A DNA stretch of 64,000 bases, from NCBI RefSeq assembly GCF_019192735.1, contig NZ_JAHTKP010000023.1, forward strand, positions 53,636 to 117,635. The letters are read 5' to 3'. Each line of letters begins with the position of its first letter. Position 1 is the first letter of the stretch. The notes under the pieces were generated by a model, which worked only from the letters and a program-made list of their open reading frames with translations, did no database searches and was not told where the DNA came from. Both the position numbers and the translations under genes were made by a program. Of this stretch, positions 16,046 through 24,393 are shown piece by piece. This DNA is from Kitasatospora aureofaciens. Its GTDB lineage: Bacteria; Actinomycetota; Actinomycetes; Streptomycetales; Streptomycetaceae.

Positions 16046-17383
16046 CCGCTTGGGCGGGACGAGCTCCGGTCGGTCTTCCTGCCGGGGCGGGCGGGCCGGG
16101 AACTGGTCGGCATCGAGGTCGAGTGCGGGCTCGTCGACCCGGCGACCGGGCTGGCCGCGCGCTACTTCGGCCCGCGCGGTGTCCTGGCCGTCCTGGAGGC
16201 GGTGCTGGACCGGTGGGGCGGCGAGCGGCAGGAGGACGCCGGGCGGCTGACGGGCGTCACGCTGCCGGACGGCAGCCAGATCACGCTGGAGCACGGCGGC
16301 CAGATCGAGTACTCGTCGACGCCGGCGCCGGGGGTGGGCAAGGCCGTGGACGACACGCGGGCGGCGCTGGAGCGGCTCGCGGAACTCGTCGGGCGGTTCG
16401 GGCTGGCGCTGCTGCCGGGGGGCAATCTGCCGTTCGACCGACTGGAGGACGTGTCGTGGGTCCCGATGACGCGGGGGGCCATCATGCGGGACTACTTCGC
16501 GCGGCTGGGGGCCGGGGGGCGTCGGGCGTTGCACGTCATGGCGCACTCGCTGTCGACGCAGGTCACGTTGGACTATGTGTCGGCGGCGGACTTCACCGAG
16601 AAGCTGCGGATGCAGATGGCGGCGGCGCCGGTGGTCTCTGCTCTTCTCGTCAACTCCCCGCTTGAGAGCGGGCGTTCGGACGGCCTGCTGTCCCACCGGT
16701 CCTGGGCCTGGCTGGAGATGGATCCGCGCCGCAACGGGGTCCTGCCACCGGCGTTGCGGCCCGACGTGTCCATCGACGACGTGGTCGACTGGGCGCTCGG
16801 GCTGCCGTTGATCTACTACCAGACGGCGGACGGCCGCTACCGTCCGGGGCCGGACCGTCCGTTCGGCGACCTCATGGCCGAAGGCTTCGAGGACGGATCG
16901 GCGCCGACGCTCGCCCACTGGGCCGGCCACCTCTCCCAGATCTGGACGAACACCCGGGTGCGTAGCACTTTGGAGTTGCGTGCGGCGGACGGGCCTCCGT
17001 ACTCGTGTATCCCGGCGGTCCCGGCCCTGTGGGCGGGCCTGAGCTATCACCCGGAATCCCGCATCGCCGCCTGGGAGTTGCTCGGCGGGTATTCCTTGCA
17101 TGACCATCGCTCCACGCTCGCCTCCCTCCCACGCCTCGGCCTCGACACGCGCCTGGGCAACGACCCCGTCCGCCCCCTGGCCACCGAACTCCTCCGCCTC
17201 GCCCGCGCGGGCCTCGCCGCCCGCATCGCTTCGGGTGTCGAGCCTCCGCACGTTTTGGGCTACCTCGACCCGCTGGACGAAATCGTGGCCACGGGACGGA
17301 CCTTCGCCGAGCAGGCTCTTAGCCGCTGGCAGGGCGACCTTCGCGGCGACCCTGCCAGCTACGTCGCTGCCTACCGGGTCTGA
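16034..17383 (+). CDS. GCS2-family glutamate-cysteine ligase (EgtA-like)
   Basis: A 449-residue ATP-dependent ligase of the carboxylate-amine/GCS2 superfamily, which joins the gamma-carboxyl of glutamate to an amine. Motifs fit EgtA: E-L-V-G-I-E-V-E-C-G-L-V near the start (Glu residues for metal), the acidic H-G-G-Q-I-E-Y-S-S, M-R-D-Y-F, and S-T-Q-V-T-L-D-Y-V-S. EgtA makes gamma-glutamyl-cysteine for ergothioneine, but no egtB, egtC or egtD lies nearby. Linkage to an amine oxidase suggests a gamma-glutamylation/oxidation pair as in polyamine or amine catabolism; this is inference. It starts at GTG 16034, 20 bases after the oxidase stop. Confidence 0.75.
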   Translation: MNGPPLGRDELRSVFLPGRAGRELVGIEVECGLVDPATGLAARYFGPRGVLAVLEAVLDRWGGERQEDAGRLTGVTLPDGSQITLEHGGQIEYSSTPAPGVGKAVDDTRAALERLAELVGRFGLALLPGGNLPFDRLEDVSWVPMTRGAIMRDYFARLGAGGRRALHVMAHSLSTQVTLDYVSAADFTEKLRMQMAAAPVVSALLVNSPLESGRSDGLLSHRSWAWLEMDPRRNGVLPPALRPDVSIDDVVDWALGLPLIYYQTADGRYRPGPDRPFGDLMAEGFEDGSAPTLAHWAGHLSQIWTNTRVRSTLELRAADGPPYSCIPAVPALWAGLSYHPESRIAAWELLGGYSLHDHRSTLASLPRLGLDTRLGNDPVRPLATELLRLARAGLAARIASGVEPPHVLGYLDPLDEIVATGRTFAEQALSRWQGDLRGDPASYVAAYRV

Positions 17384-17559
17384 CGCGCGGCTGGCTCGTC
17401 GGCGATCGCGGCAAGGACGCGCCGACGGACGCGGGCGGACGCCTCGGGCAGCCACCGGGCCAACTCGGTTTCGAGGCGGTGGCGTTCGGCGCGGAGCAGG
17501 CGGGCGACGGGGGTGCGGGAGAAGTGGCGGAACCACCAGTCGCGGGTGCGGCCGATCAC
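17371..17559 (-). CDS. small basic protein in the anti-sigma-like operon
   Basis: A 62-residue Arg-rich protein (RDWWFRHFSRTPVARLLRAE, then a helical C-terminus). It has no recognised domain. Its GTG start overlaps the stop codon of the preceding gene as GTGA, and its 3' end overlaps the convergent ligase gene by 13 bases. The overlap and codon use argue that it is real. Confidence 0.5.
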   Translation of the reverse strand: MIGRTRDWWFRHFSRTPVARLLRAERHRLETELARWLPEASARVRRRVLAAIADEPAARQTR

Positions 17560-17831
17560 GCGGGGGCCTCCTCGGAGTCGGCCCAGCGGATGCGCAGTTC
17601 GTGCTCGCCGACGGGGAGGGTGAGGACGGGGTTGGTGGCGAGGTGCGCGGTGATGTTGCGCTCGGCGCAGGGGCTCTGGAGGTAGAGGTCCAGGAAGTTG
17701 TGCTGGGGTCTGGGGAGGGGGAGGAAGCGGATCGCGGCCCAGATCGCGTCGAGGGCGGCGGGGGTGAGGTCGAAGACGGTCGGGGGCTTGAGGCCGGTGA
17801 TCTCGATGGCCACGGGGCGGTTGTCCTTCAC
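17556..17831 (-). CDS. hypothetical protein in the anti-sigma-like operon
   Basis: A 91-residue protein of unknown function, predicted alpha/beta (VAIEITGLKPPTVFDLTP, LDAIWAAIRFLPLP, HELRIRW). The GTG at 17831 overlaps the stop codon of the upstream ATPase gene (GTGA), and its own stop overlaps the next start, so three genes form one translationally coupled unit. An in-frame GTG at 17846 is an alternative. Confidence 0.55.
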   Translation of the reverse strand: MKDNRPVAIEITGLKPPTVFDLTPAALDAIWAAIRFLPLPRPQHNFLDLYLQSPCAERNITAHLATNPVLTLPVGEHELRIRWADSEEAPA

Positions 17832-18220
17832 GCGACGACCTCGCACCAGGTGATCTTGCCGATGGGGCGGCGCGGGCAGCAGCCCCAGCTCTGGGCGACG
17901 GCGTTGACGAGCTGGAGGCCGCGCCCGGCCTCGTCGTTGAGGCCGGGCGGGGAAAGGACGGGCTCGCGGTCGCCCCGGGCGTCGTGGACCTCGATGCGGA
18001 GGCGGGCGGGGGTGACGTCGAACGCGAGGTAGATGAGGTAGCCGGCGGGGGTGCCGTGCACCACGGCGTTGGTCACCAGCTCGGTGACGGCGAGCAGCCC
18101 GGAGTCGAGGAAGCGGTCACCGTCGGGGGCGCCGGCGAGGAGGCCGGAGAGCCGCCGGCGGGCCTCCGCCGGCGCACGGCGGCTGCGCGGCAGCCAGATG
18201 GAGGAGGAATTGAGGGACAT
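17828..18220 (-). CDS. HATPase_c anti-sigma-factor-like protein
   Basis: A 130-residue single-domain GHKL ATPase of the RsbW/SpoIIAB-like group common in Streptomyces. The N-box L-A-V-T-E-L-V-T-N-A-V-V-H-G and the G1 box D-E-A-G-R-G-L-Q-L-V-N-A-V-A are intact. Such proteins bind ATP and may phosphorylate or sequester anti-anti-sigma partners. One is often found beside WhiJ/DUF397 loci, as here, where the divergent gene at 18469 encodes that regulator. It heads the three-gene coupled operon. Confidence 0.8.
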   Translation of the reverse strand: MSLNSSSIWLPRSRRAPAEARRRLSGLLAGAPDGDRFLDSGLLAVTELVTNAVVHGTPAGYLIYLAFDVTPARLRIEVHDARGDREPVLSPPGLNDEAGRGLQLVNAVAQSWGCCPRRPIGKITWCEVVA

Positions 18221-18468
18221 CGCGAAGTCACCTTCTGGGAGAGGAGGTTGAAGGAAGGTGGCGGCCGGGCGGAGGCATAGGGATGCCCGGCGACAAGCCC
18301 ACCTTGATCACTCAGGCGAACCATCGGACTACTCCCTGTAGAGTGCTCCGCGATGGCCCCATCACGCAAGCGCACTCCCACGCAATTGCGCGGCAGCGCA
18401 AGACTCTTGTGATCACAGAGGGAGGTGGCAGACTGTGACCCGACGTCAACCAAGAGGGAGCGACGAGC

Positions 18469-19326
18469 GTGGACAGTCCAACCGTGCTGCGCCGTAGGCT
18501 CGGCTCCGAGCTGCGACGATTGCGCGAAGGGACCGGGCTGCAGGCCAAGGCCGCTGCCGACACTCTCGGGTTCAGCGCGACCAAGGTGTCGCGCATCGAG
18601 TCCGGCCAGACGACGCTGAAGGAATCAGACGTTCGCGCGATGCTCGAACTCTACGGCGTCAGCGACGAGGCCGAGTTGCGGCAGTTCATCACCCTCACCC
18701 GCCGCAGCACCCAGCGCGGCTGGTGGCACGATTACGGGGACACCCTGCCGGAGTGGTTCCAGACCTACGTGGGCCTGGAGGCCGACGCCGCTCGCATCCG
18801 CAGCTACGAAACAGAACTGATCCCAGGGCTCTTTCAAACGCGCGACTACGCCCGAGCCATCTTTCGAGCCTCACTGGCCGGGCGAGGCGGCGACATTGAA
18901 GGCACTATCGATCGACGAGCACAGCTGCGATTGCAGCGGCAGGAAGTCCTGCACCGCCCGGACCCGCCGGAAGTCCGGGCGGTTCTCAACGAAGCAGCAC
19001 TGAGCCGACCCGTCGGTGGCAACGCGGTGATGCGCGAGCAGGTTCTTCATGTTCTGAGCCTTACCGAGAGGCCGAACGTCTCTGTCCAGGTACTCCCACT
19101 CTCTGCCGACGCTCACGCTGCGATGAGCATGCCCTTTCACATCCTTTCGTTCTCGGACGTGCCGGGTCACATCGTCTATGTCGAAGCGCTGACCAGCAGC
19201 CTCTACATAGAGAAGGAAGCGGATATCGCTCGCCACGAGTTCATCTTCGACCAGTTGGCGGAAGCGGCAATGAGCCCGGAGCAATCCGCTGCATGGATGC
19301 ATCAGCTAGCGAGGGAAAGGTACTGA
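18469..19326 (+). CDS. WhiJ-like helix-turn-helix regulator (DUF5753/Scr1 family)
   Basis: A 285-residue XRE-type regulator. Residues 5-65 form the helix-turn-helix (GSELRRLREGTGLQAKAAAD, GFSATKVSRIESGQTTLKES), and the rest is the DUF5753 domain (WFQTYVGLEADAARIRSYET, LIPGLFQTRDYARAI, PFHILSF). These proteins pair with a small DUF397 protein encoded immediately downstream and act in developmental and antibiotic regulation in Streptomyces. It starts at GTG with GGGAG 9-13 bases upstream. Confidence 0.88.
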   Translation: MDSPTVLRRRLGSELRRLREGTGLQAKAAADTLGFSATKVSRIESGQTTLKESDVRAMLELYGVSDEAELRQFITLTRRSTQRGWWHDYGDTLPEWFQTYVGLEADAARIRSYETELIPGLFQTRDYARAIFRASLAGRGGDIEGTIDRRAQLRLQRQEVLHRPDPPEVRAVLNEAALSRPVGGNAVMREQVLHVLSLTERPNVSVQVLPLSADAHAAMSMPFHILSFSDVPGHIVYVEALTSSLYIEKEADIARHEFIFDQLAEAAMSPEQSAAWMHQLARERY

Positions 19327-19328
19327 AA

Positions 19329-19532
19329 ATGGCAGCTGGCCTGACATGGCGCAAGAGCAGCTATAGCGGCGGCGAAGGCGGCAACTGTGTGGAGGTCGCC
19401 GACGCAGCGATCGACATCATCGCGGTCAGGGACAGCAAAGACCCTCATGGTCCGCTGCTGAACTTCACCGCTGCGGCCTGGCAGGCATTCATCGTCGGCA
19501 TCGACACCGGCACCTTCCCCACAACCCCCTGA
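19329..19532 (+). CDS. DUF397 small regulatory partner protein
   Basis: A 67-residue DUF397 protein. It has the family signature L-T-W-R-K-S-S-Y-S-G-G-E-G-G-N-C-V-E-V-A near the start and V-R-D-S-K-D-P-H-G-P-L-L in the middle. DUF397 proteins work with the adjacent WhiJ-like regulator, probably as a toxin/antitoxin-like or anti-repressor pair. The ATG at 19329 begins two bases after the regulator's stop codon. A second, truncated copy of this gene lies at 30,119-30,236. Confidence 0.85.
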   Translation: MAAGLTWRKSSYSGGEGGNCVEVADAAIDIIAVRDSKDPHGPLLNFTAAAWQAFIVGIDTGTFPTTP

Positions 19533-19544
19533 ACCAGCTCCTGT

Positions 19545-19575
19545 GGGCGGCCCCGCGTCCCACGCGGGGCCGCCC
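19545..19575 (+). terminator. terminator of the whiJ/DUF397 operon
   Basis: A perfect 13-bp stem (GGGCGGCCCCGCG with CGCGGGGCCGCCC) and a 5-nt loop, 12 bases after the DUF397 stop codon. A related hairpin with compensated base changes occurs at 30,249-30,279. Confidence 0.85.
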
Positions 19576-19858
19576 GTTCCCCTCCGAACCCACCTCCGTA
19601 TCGGCGAGGACCTGATCACCGAGATCCGAGGCGATCTGCCGGTCAGGGAGACCTGGGCCGCGGCGCTCGTGGCGACTCCAGAGGAGTAGCGCCGGTTTTC
19701 GTTCCGATGCCCCAAGCGGCGCCAATTGCATCCGATGCGAACTCGCGGCGGTTCGCGAATCGTCGTGGGCAACGGCGCCAACCAGCACGCTGACCGCTGA
19801 GGTTGGCCCGGCCTGCTGGTGGCGACGGTAGCGACGGACGTGATGATGACGCCAGCTG
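19576..19858. other. intergenic region before the integrase
   Basis: This stretch of about 280 bases holds no confident gene. A short frame ending at 19689 (last residues W-A-A-A-L-V-A-T-P-E-E) has coding-like composition but no start and no recognisable family; it may be another remnant. Confidence 0.4.
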
Positions 19859-21070
19859 GTGTCACTCGTCCGGCTGACTGACCTGCGGTTTGTCCGTCGA
19901 CTCGCATCAGATGCGGTTTTCTCGCACACGACGCGAGTGACGGAGGGTGGTGGACCGGTGGGGTTCAACGGGTCGATCCCAGGCGCGGCACGACTGCACC
20001 TGGTGGACGAAGTCGCGCTGCTGCGGCCGGAGGAACAGGTCTTCACCGCGATGCTGACCGGGTTCGCCAACCAGCAGCTCGCGCGGAATCTGGCCCGGAC
20101 AACGGTGGAGGGCCGGGAGAACACGGTCAAGGCGTTCGCCGCGTACGTGAACTCCTACCCGTGGCACTGGACGCCGGCGATGGTCGACGAGTGGCTCGGT
20201 GACCTGCTCGCTGCGGGATCTGCGCCGTTCCACGATCCGGTCCTACTCGGAGGCGGTCCGAGCGTTCTGCCACTTCGTCACCGACCCGCTCTACGACTGG
20301 GCGGCCACGTGCGAGGAGCGGTTCGGCACCCACCCGGTCCAGGTCGTGCATGAGTGGAACACCGCGGTGCACGTCCAGGACAACGAGGCCGACGCCAAGA
20401 AGCGCGCGTTCACCAAGGCCGAGCTGCACGCGTCCTTCGAACACTGCGACGACGAGGTCGCCCGGATCCGGGCCTTCGGCCGCAAGGGCTGGCTGCCGGC
20501 GTTCCGTGACGCCACCCTGTTCAAGACCGCCTACGCCTACGGGCTCCGGCGCAACGAGACTCGGATGCTCGACGCCGCCGACTTCGGCCGCAACCCGCAC
20601 GGCGCCGAGTTCGCCGCTGCCAGGTCCGGTTCGGCAAGGCCAAGAAGGGCTCACCGCCCAAGCGCCGCGGCGTGCTGACCGTGTTCGGCTGGACCCCTGA
20701 CGTCTTGGACGAGTGGTTCACCGAGGTCCGCCCGTTGCTCGGCACCGACGGCAACCCGGCAGCCTGGCCGTCCGAACGCGGGCTGCGGATCGGCTGCCAG
20801 CGCATCAACTCCCGCTTCATCACCTACCGGAAGGCCCTGGGGCTGGACGACGGGCTGGACTTCCACTCCTTCCGAAGGTCCTACGTCACCCACCTCATCG
20901 AGGACGGCTGGGATCCGCGCTTCGTCCAGGAACAGGTCGGTCACGAGCACGCCAGCACCACGTCCATCTACACCTGCGTCTCCTCGGACTTCCGCACCCG
21001 CACCCTGCGCCGACACCTGGACGCCACCGTCGCCGCCGCCCTCCAGGCCCAGAGCGGGGAGCGGGCATGA
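19859..21070 (+). pseudogene. tyrosine recombinase/integrase broken by two frameshifts
   Basis: Together the three frames encode a phage-type tyrosine recombinase of about 400 residues. The N-terminal SAM-like core-binding domain (NLARTTVEGRENTVKAFAAY) is in the first frame. The protein shifts frame near 20,205-20,215, continues with RSYSEAVRAFCHFVTDPLYD and the first catalytic Arg in Y-G-L-R-R-N-E-T, and shifts back near 20,610-20,640. The last frame carries H-S-F-R-R-S-Y-V-T-H-L (His-x-x-Arg) and G-H-E-H-A-S-T-T-S-I-Y (His and nucleophile Tyr). The catalytic residues survive, so inactivation is recent, unless one shift is a sequencing error. The stop overlaps the next gene as ATGA. Confidence 0.75.
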
Positions 21071-21402
21071 AGCGCAAGGTCGGCTACACCTGGCGGCTGC
21101 GTGAGGTGATGGCCCAGCACCGCATCTTCACCGCTACCGAACTGGTCCCGCTGCTGCGCGAACGCGGCATCGACCTGTCCGCCTCCCAGGTCCACCGCAT
21201 GGTCTCCGGAACCCCGGAGCGGCTGTCGCTGCAAGTCCTGTCCGCACTCTGCGACATCCTCTCCTGCACCCCGGCCGACCTGGTGGCCACCACCGCCGAG
21301 AACGCCGGTGTCCGCAAGACCGCCACCGGCGACCTGCCCGCCCCGCCCGCGAACGTCACGAAGCTCCGGCCCCGCGCGGCCCGCATCCTGCCCGACGCAT
21401 GA
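21067..21402 (+). CDS. Cro/C1-type helix-turn-helix protein of the recombinase trio
   Basis: A 111-residue DNA-binding protein. Residues 5-75 form an XRE-like helix-turn-helix (LREVMAQHRIFTATELVPLL, DLSASQVHRMVSGTPERLSL, LSALCDILSCTPADLV), and a short Pro-rich tail follows. The ATG overlaps the integrase stop (ATGA), and its own stop overlaps the next start (ATGA), so the three genes are coupled. Integrase, helix-turn-helix protein and zinc-ribbon recombinase recur as a unit in actinobacterial genomes. The small protein is probably an excision or expression regulator. Confidence 0.75.
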   Translation: MKRKVGYTWRLREVMAQHRIFTATELVPLLRERGIDLSASQVHRMVSGTPERLSLQVLSALCDILSCTPADLVATTAENAGVRKTATGDLPAPPANVTKLRPRAARILPDA

Positions 21403-22925
21403 GCCGCCCCTACGCCACCGACGAGCAGTACGAACGCTGGTACATGGCCGCGTGCTGCCGCTGCGGCCAGCGCAGACACAAGGCCGGCACCTGGCCGGAC
21501 GGATACGTTTGCCGCACCTGTTCGGACCGCGCAGTGCGAACACGAGGCACCTGTCCCGGATGCGGCCAGGACCGTGCCCTCCCCGGGCGCCACCCCATCG
21601 ACGGCTCCGCGATCTGCACCGCCTGCGCCGGCTTCTCCCAGACCTTCGACTGCTCGCGCTGCGGCTTCGAGGGCAAACTACTGGGCGGCCGGCTCTGCGA
21701 ACGCTGCACACTCACCGACCGGCTGACCATCCTCCTGGACGACGGCACGGGCCGCGTCCGCCCCGCGCTGACACCCTTGTTCAACCTGCTGGTGGGGATG
21801 GACGAGCCCAGAAGCGGCTTGGCCTGGCTGGCGATGCGCCGCGGCCAGCCGGGAAACGCCTCCCAGATGTTGCGGCGGCTCGGTCTCGGACAGCTACCTC
21901 TGACCCACGACGCCTTCCACGAACTACAGCCCTGGCGGGCAGCGGCTCATCTGGAAGAACTCCTGATGGCCGGCGGAGTCCTGCCCGCCGTCGACAAGTA
22001 CATCTGCTCCTTCCAGCGATGGCTGCCCGGCCACCTGGCCGACATCGCCGATCCCGAACACGTCAAGACGATCAAGTTCTTCGCGACCTGGCACGTCCTT
22101 CCCCACCTACGGGAACGGGCCGATCGGAGCCACATCACACCGAGCGTCCGCCGTTTCGCAGCCGAGCAGATCAAGTACGCGACCATCTTCCTGCGATGGC
22201 TCAGCGCCCGGGATAGATCCCTCTCATCCTGCGGCCAGCTCGACATCGACGCCTGGTTCGCGGAGAACACCGAACACGGCCGCACCTGCCTGAGGGCCTT
22301 CCTCAACTGGGCCAGTCAGAGCCGCCGTTGTCCACACTCTCTGTCCATCCCCGCTATGAAGATCTCCCGACGGCCCACGCTGAGCGAGGACAAGCGGCTG
22401 GCGGCTCTCGGCCGACTGCTGACCGACACAGCCACACCGATGCGCCTCCGCGTCGCCGGCGTCATCGTCCTCCTCTATGCGCAACCCCTGGCCCGGATCG
22501 TCCAACTGACGGTCGACGACGTGCTCCACGACGGGAAGACCACGCTTCTGCGGCTCGGGGAGCCCGCCTCGCCCGTCCCCGCGCCAGTGGCAGCCCTGCT
22601 GCTGGCATACATCGCGGACCGCGGCAACATGAACACCGCCACCAACCAGGCATCGCGCTGGCTCTTCCCCGGCCGCCGGGCCGGCCGACCGGCCCGTCCC
22701 GACCCCATGTCCGCACTCCTGGGCGAGATCGGTGTCCCGGTCGCAGCCGCCCGCGGCGCCGCCATCCGGCAACAACTCCTCGAACTTCCCGCCCCCGTCG
22801 TCGCGGACGCCCTCGGCTACCACGACAAGACCACCAGCCGACTCCTCAGAGAGTGCGGCGGGACATGGAGCCGATACGCCGCAGGCGACCACCTCCGGTC
22901 ACCATCCGGCTGGGCTCCCCTGTAG
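21399..22925 (+). CDS. zinc-ribbon protein with degenerate tyrosine-recombinase fold
   Basis: A 508-residue third member of the trio. The N-terminus has about five Cys pairs (CCRCGQ, CRTC, CPGCG, CTAC, CSRCGF, CERC), suggesting zinc ribbons. The C-terminal 200 residues resemble a tyrosine-recombinase catalytic domain (LRVAGVIVLLYAQPLARIVQ, LTVDDV, ADALGYHDKTTSRLLRECGG, WSRYA). A candidate Tyr and several basic residues exist, but the R-H-x-x-R-H pattern is not complete, so it may be a structural partner. The gene ends at the inner edge of a perfect 26-bp repeat. Confidence 0.65.
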   Translation: MSRPYATDEQYERWYMAACCRCGQRRHKAGTWPDGYVCRTCSDRAVRTRGTCPGCGQDRALPGRHPIDGSAICTACAGFSQTFDCSRCGFEGKLLGGRLCERCTLTDRLTILLDDGTGRVRPALTPLFNLLVGMDEPRSGLAWLAMRRGQPGNASQMLRRLGLGQLPLTHDAFHELQPWRAAAHLEELLMAGGVLPAVDKYICSFQRWLPGHLADIADPEHVKTIKFFATWHVLPHLRERADRSHITPSVRRFAAEQIKYATIFLRWLSARDRSLSSCGQLDIDAWFAENTEHGRTCLRAFLNWASQSRRCPHSLSIPAMKISRRPTLSEDKRLAALGRLLTDTATPMRLRVAGVIVLLYAQPLARIVQLTVDDVLHDGKTTLLRLGEPASPVPAPVAALLLAYIADRGNMNTATNQASRWLFPGRRAGRPARPDPMSALLGEIGVPVAAARGAAIRQQLLELPAPVVADALGYHDKTTSRLLRECGGTWSRYAAGDHLRSPSGWAPL

Positions 22926-22946
22926 GTTCCGCGTTTCGGTGTCCAA
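22921..22946 (+). repeat. left arm of a perfect 26-bp inverted repeat
   Basis: The 26 bases at 22921-22946 begin TGTAGGTTCCGCG and end GGTGTCCAA. They overlap the last codons of the zinc-ribbon recombinase gene (stop at 22923-22925). The exact reverse complement is at 24507-24532. Confidence 0.9.
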
Positions 22947-23040
22947 CGACATTGCCACGACCTGCAGGGCTTCGGCGTTCCGCGCTCGTGTCATCCGAAC
23001 GCGTTCCTGAGAACTGTGTCCAATCCTCGTTGGTCGGGCC

Positions 23041-23730
23041 CTATGACGTCGCTGGCCCTGAGCGGGGTCGGGGGCTATGCACCCGAAGCGTATTGAGCGC
23101 GCGCCTGGCAATCTCGTCGGACGTGCCGGCAGCGTCGACCGTGACGAGGAGATCCTGCCTGGCGTAGTGCTGGGTGATTGGCTCCAGCCACGCGTCGTGG
23201 GACCTGAATTTACCGCGGATGCTGTTCTCGTTGTCGTCCCCGCGTTGATAGAGCTCACCGCCGCAGACGTTGCAGACGCCATCGACGAGGAGCTGATCCA
23301 CCTCTGGCTCGAAGCGGTGGGTCCGGTCGTCGCGGCAGACGCGACGGGCCGCCAGGCGGCGGACGTGGCGCTCCACCTCCCCCTCGGGAAGGCGCAGGTG
23401 CAGCACACTGTCGAGGGGTTTGCCGAGCTCGCGGAGCAACTGGTCCAGAGCGAGCGCCTGGGCGGCACTGTTCGGATATCCAACGATGAGGAAGTCCGGC
23501 TGGGCCGCCCCGTGCAGGCGGTCGCGGACGACCGCGGTGATGATTTCGTCAGGGAGCAGTCTGCCGGAGTTCATGATCTCGGCGGCTCGGATCCCCAGCT
23601 CAGTGCCCCAGGAGAGGTGGGTACGCATGAGATCGCCGAAGGAGATCCGAGGCACTGCCAGGGCCTCAGCCAGCAAAGCGGCCGGGGCTTCACGCCTGAA
23701 CACTGGCGGTTGGAAGAGGACGACGCGCAT
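23041..23730 (-). CDS. adenylate kinase-like protein with degenerate P-loop
   Basis: A 229-residue protein with the whole adenylate kinase architecture. The NMP region is clear (PRISFGDLMR, GTELGIRAAEIMNSGRLLPD), as are the G-Y-P-N-S-A-A-Q segment (normally G-F-P-R) and a LID with C132, C153-x2-C156 and G-G-E-L-Y-Q-R-G-D-D. The P-loop is not functional by sequence: residues 7-16 read Q-P-P-V-F-R-R-E-A-P instead of G-P-P-G-A-G-K-G-T-Q. The catalytic Lys, the conserved Arg of GFPR and one LID Cys are missing. A conventional kinase role is unlikely. It is divergent from a normal P-loop kinase gene within the inverted repeat. Confidence 0.8.
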   Translation of the reverse strand: MRVVLFQPPVFRREAPAALLAEALAVPRISFGDLMRTHLSWGTELGIRAAEIMNSGRLLPDEIITAVVRDRLHGAAQPDFLIVGYPNSAAQALALDQLLRELGKPLDSVLHLRLPEGEVERHVRRLAARRVCRDDRTHRFEPEVDQLLVDGVCNVCGGELYQRGDDNENSIRGKFRSHDAWLEPITQHYARQDLLVTVDAAGTSDEIARRALNTLRVHSPRPRSGPATS

Positions 23731-23868
23731 CAGCCCATCATTCCTTACGTGTCACTTCTCTGTGTAGCGTCTCGAAAGCGATTCCGACTCTTCGCGATGT
23801 TCTGCTGTGCCAGTTCTGTGACGTGATTGGCGCCAGACCGCGGCCTGAACACCGCTAGCGTCGGGCCC

Positions 23869-24393
23869 ATGATCGTATGGCTCAACGGCACCCACGGCGC
23901 AGGCAAGACGACGACCAGCGCCCTCGTGCAGCAGCTGATCCCGGACTCACGGGTGTTCGACGCCGAGAAGGTCGGCGAGACGCTCATGGACATCACGCCG
24001 GGGCTGCCCGGGACGGACAACTTCCAGCACTGGCCGCCGTGGCGGCCACTCGTGGTCGAGACCGCCCGCCGCGTGCTCGACTACACCGGCGGGACTCTGG
24101 TGATGCCGATGACTGTCCTGGTCGAGCAGTACTGGCGCGAGATCAGCACGGGCCTCGCCCAACACGCCATTCCGGTACGGCACTTCGTCCTCCACGCCGA
24201 CCAGGAGACCCTCCGCGGGCGCATCGCAAGGGACACTGTCGTTGGTCCCAACTCCTGGTTCCGCCTCAAGTACCTTGAGCCCTACGCCGAGGCGGCCCGC
24301 ACGTGGCTGCACGGCGAGGCCGAAGTCGTCGACACCACACACCTCACGCCCGCCCAGGCCGCCCTGCAGATCGTGGAGGCCGTCAACGGCTGA
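23869..24393 (+). CDS. P-loop ATP-binding protein (TmrB-like)
   Basis: A 174-residue kinase-like ATPase. The Walker A motif G-T-H-G-A-G-K-T-T-T is at residues 7-16, and the fold resembles nucleoside/antibiotic kinases such as the tunicamycin-resistance protein TmrB (VFDAEKVGETLMDI, LVMPMTVLVEQYW, VRHFVLHADQETLRGRI). The substrate is unknown. The ATG at 23869 starts the conserved M-I-V-W-L-N-G; an in-frame GTG lies further upstream. It is divergent from the adenylate kinase-like gene with 138 bp between starts, inside the 26-bp inverted repeat. Confidence 0.75.
   Translation: MIVWLNGTHGAGKTTTSALVQQLIPDSRVFDAEKVGETLMDITPGLPGTDNFQHWPPWRPLVVETARRVLDYTGGTLVMPMTVLVEQYWREISTGLAQHAIPVRHFVLHADQETLRGRIARDTVVGPNSWFRLKYLEPYAEAARTWLHGEAEVVDTTHLTPAQAALQIVEAVNG

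Noticed and set aside
14464..16113. Minus-strand frame of 549 codons opposite the FAD oxidase
   Set aside because: Shadow frame; the plus strand has a complete FAD-binding fold.
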